Positions 62,424 to 64,000 of a stretch of DNA of 64,000 nucleotides are shown here, piece by piece; position 1 is the stretch's first letter, and every line of letters begins with the position of its first letter. The stretch covers positions 62,001-126,000 of the forward strand of contig NZ_JAMLJL010000008.1 in the NCBI RefSeq assembly GCF_023634845.1, in the 5' to 3' direction. The notes beneath the pieces are model-generated. The model did not search any database. It worked only from the letters and a program-made list of their open reading frames with translations, and was not told the DNA's origin. The DNA is from Flavobacterium amniphilum (GTDB lineage Bacteria; Bacteroidota; Bacteroidia; Flavobacteriales; Flavobacteriaceae). The position numbers and the translations under genes are program-made.

Positions 62424-63044
62424 TTAGACGAGACTGTCTTCTAAAAGACTTTCATTGTGGAAGTCAATTACCATATCGTCACATATAATATCAATGTGCT
62501 GATTGTAAAGTAGAAGAGCTGGAACGGAAGGGGGGTGTACACAATAAATACGATTGTTGTCTTCAACGTATTTTTCTCTTAACTCCATTAATAGTCTGCC
62601 TAAAGCGTTTACGCCTATTAATTCATCATTGTTTGAAGATTTAGCTCCCCAAATCTTATTGTCAGTTGCATATTCAACAATTGATTTGTTTTGAGTGTCT
62701 CTAAGTATTTTGCTGAATTTGTCCCAATTTTGAGCTAATTTAATTTCTAAAGCCCAGCGCATTACTTTAATTTGAATTTTTTCCCAATCAGGACGAGAAT
62801 ATTGTGCTTTGTATTTATTACTAATCATTTTTGCCTTCATGGCATTATCTTGACTAATAATTTCAAATTGGATTTCTGGGTTAGTTGGATAGCGCATTGC
62901 TTGATACAGATGCTCAGATGAAGGAACTATTATTTCGTTAATGAACAATGAAAACCCTGATGCCATGTTGGATAAACCTCCAAACGGTTCAGTTGTTTTT
63001 CTAAAAACAATTACCTCTTTAGATTTATACGTTCTGCTATTCAT
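62424..63044 (-). CDS. NADAR-domain protein (YbiA-like ADP-ribosyl/N-glycosidase)
   Basis: 206 residues. The NADAR domain (about 12-160) shows FGGLSNMASGF, PSSEHLYQAMRYP (Glu44 region), KAKMISNKYKAQ, VMRWALEIKLAQN, DNKIWGAKSSN and GVNALGRLLMELR, all in the family order. NADAR proteins are N-glycosidases: YbiA acts on a riboflavin-pathway intermediate, others remove ADP-ribose from guanine and serve as antitoxins to DarT-type toxins. A 45-residue C-terminal extension is present. It starts 32 bp after the PRTase-like gene on the same strand, so the two are very probably one operon. Confidence 0.85.
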   Translation of the reverse strand: MNSRTYKSKEVIVFRKTTEPFGGLSNMASGFSLFINEIIVPSSEHLYQAMRYPTNPEIQFEIISQDNAMKAKMISNKYKAQYSRPDWEKIQIKVMRWALEIKLAQNWDKFSKILRDTQNKSIVEYATDNKIWGAKSSNNDELIGVNALGRLLMELREKYVEDNNRIYCVHPPSVPALLLYNQHIDIICDDMVIDFHNESLLEDSLV

Positions 63045-63076
63045 AGTTAAAAGTTAGGGTAAATATAGTAAATATT

Positions 63077-64000
63077 TTAGTTCCCTCTATTGTGTAACGG
63101 AAAAAGACCTTTCCAATTGTGTGTAACATTATCCCACCAAAATACAATTGGACATGTGTTGCTTACATTTCGCCAAGTAAAAAACAAGGTTCCAGTTCCA
63201 AAAGTTTTATAACCCGGATAAGTTTTTCCTAATGGTCTATGTTTACGTTTGCTTTCAGGATCTTGAATTTGATTAATAATTTCAATCCCCTTGTCAAGAA
63301 AAATATGTTCAAGGCGTAATCTGTTTGTCTTTGAAGAAAAAAAAGTTTCTTGATTTGGTTGTGATTGTTTTCGATAAGCCCTATCTGCTTGTTTTGTTGC
63401 TTGGTCGAGTCCAGTAAGATAAACATCATAATCGTTTTTTGATTTTACTGGATAAATTAAATTTAAACGTTGATTAAACTCTTTAATGTTGTTTTCAACT
63501 GTATAGTGAGTTTTAATTGGAAATGCTTTGTAATCCAAAAAAAAGTTTTCCTCTGTAAATCTGTTTTTTAAAATATATCTTGCATTAACTGCACCCCAAG
63601 TATGGATACAGAAAAAATAGGATAAAATTTTAATTTCTTTGTTCTTTAATGCGTTGAGTAAATTGTTTTCAGATATGTATTTATGAATTTCGAAATTAAA
63701 TTTACCGCCACTACCAATTACATCATCCAAATAAATATAATTCCTTATGCCCAAAGTGCCGCAGATATCCAATGAAAAACCAGTATTTTGAATTAAGATT
63801 TCATTAAGTATTGATAGTAGTACCGTTTGGCTTTTTTCAGCTCCTTGAATTGAGATAAAATGAGTCTCTCTTAAAAAAGTTTCTATATTTTGATAGTCAA
63901 AGTAGGTTGTGGCCTTATTAATAAATTCAAGAAGTATTTCTTTTGCTTTTTGTTTTGAAATATACACACCTTGTTTTAATATGTGTAAAACTTCATTTAA
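63077..64000 (-). CDS. PRTase-like conflict-system protein (PRTase-CE type), 5' end outside the window
   Basis: At least 308 codons. The frame has no stop up to the right edge (LNEVLHILKQG precedes the first possible start, GTG at 63967), so the true start is probably beyond. A central phosphoribosyltransferase-like loop, YLDDVIGSGGKF (plus-strand 63710-63735), is preceded by helices. A C-terminal segment FGTGTLFFTWRNVSNTCPIVFW with a WW and His-Asn-Arg end resembles the PRTase-CE domain known from predicted prokaryotic conflict systems. It lacks the N-terminal zinc ribbon of ComF and lies directly upstream of the NADAR gene. Substrate unknown. Confidence 0.7.
   Translation of the reverse strand, partial: LNEVLHILKQGVYISKQKAKEILLEFINKATTYFDYQNIETFLRETHFISIQGAEKSQTVLLSILNEILIQNTGFSLDICGTLGIRNYIYLDDVIGSGGKFNFEIHKYISENNLLNALKNKEIKILSYFFCIHTWGAVNARYILKNRFTEENFFLDYKAFPIKTHYTVENNIKEFNQRLNLIYPVKSKNDYDVYLTGLDQATKQADRAYRKQSQPNQETFFSSKTNRLRLEHIFLDKGIEIINQIQDPESKRKHRPLGKTYPGYKTFGTGTLFFTWRNVSNTCPIVFWWDNVTHNWKGLFPLHNRGN

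Noticed and set aside
63077..64000. Retron system, since some retrons carry PRTase-like effectors
   Set aside because: No reverse transcriptase or msr/msd-like RNA is visible in the window. It could still lie beyond the right edge.
1..64000. tRNA or rRNA genes, insertion sequences and prophage
   Set aside because: Scanning the gaps between genes showed no T-loop (GGTTCGAATCC-like) sequences, no transposase frames and no phage structural genes.

Overview
The window looks like chromosomal DNA from a member of the Flavobacteriaceae, most likely Flavobacterium or a close relative. The base composition is AT-rich. Several genes have promoters of the Bacteroidetes type (TTG, about 20 bp, TAnnTTTG). 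The gene content is typical of the group: a TonB-dependent receptor with a CarboxypepD_reg-like N-terminus, an OmpA/thrombospondin-3 porin-like protein, an IPExxxVDY-family protein beside pyk, a single-anchor SdhCAB complex, and the clusters acpP-fabF-rnc and yceD-rpmF-fabH-accB-accC. No rRNA, tRNA, insertion sequence, prophage or CRISPR array was found.

Layout. 1-8.5 kb: an outer-membrane barrel fragment, an amino-acid permease, tyrosine catabolism (hmgA, 4-hydroxyphenylpyruvate dioxygenase), a candidate small RNA, tryptophan 2,3-dioxygenase and an M23 lipoprotein. 8.7-16 kb: pgi, a TonB receptor behind a Pho-box-like repeat, small envelope genes and dinB. 16-20.5 kb (minus strand): acpP, fabF, rnc, IPExxxVDY and pyk. 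20.7-25.3 kb: purN, rnhA, a START-domain protein, a PfkB kinase and an amidophosphoribosyltransferase-like enzyme. 25.3-25.96 kb: three tandem near-identical small RNA genes. 26-35.4 kb: sodA (minus), then addA-like, kbl, ompA-like and addB-like genes. 35.4-41.6 kb (minus): three alpha/beta hydrolases, a membrane protein with a DUF2089 regulator, aminopeptidase P and a Crp/Fnr regulator. 41.7-50.7 kb: a lipoprotein, sdhCAB, a thioredoxin-like protein, a periplasmic YfaP/TPR protein with a polysaccharide deacetylase, and an omega-amidase-like enzyme. 50.7-57.4 kb: an Ig-like lipoprotein, comF, a coiled-coil protein, glyS, ribE and pdxA. 57.4-61.5 kb: the yceD-rpmF-fabH-accBC lipid/ribosome operon behind a structured leader. 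61.6-64 kb: accessory DNA, with a protein of unknown function, then a NADAR-domain protein and a PRTase-like protein read off the right end.

The most notable items are: (1) three tandem autonomous sRNA genes at 25.36-25.89 kb, whose 50-nt conserved block begins exactly where the predicted promoter would start transcription and whose terminators show compensatory changes; (2) a two-gene cassette at the right edge pairing a phosphoribosyltransferase-like protein with a NADAR (ADP-ribosyl/N-glycosidase) protein, a plausible uncharacterised conflict or toxin-antitoxin module; (3) a leader upstream of yceD-rpmF that can fold two mutually exclusive ways, one of which buries the start codon. All functional calls come from reading motifs and context. 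No database search was run.
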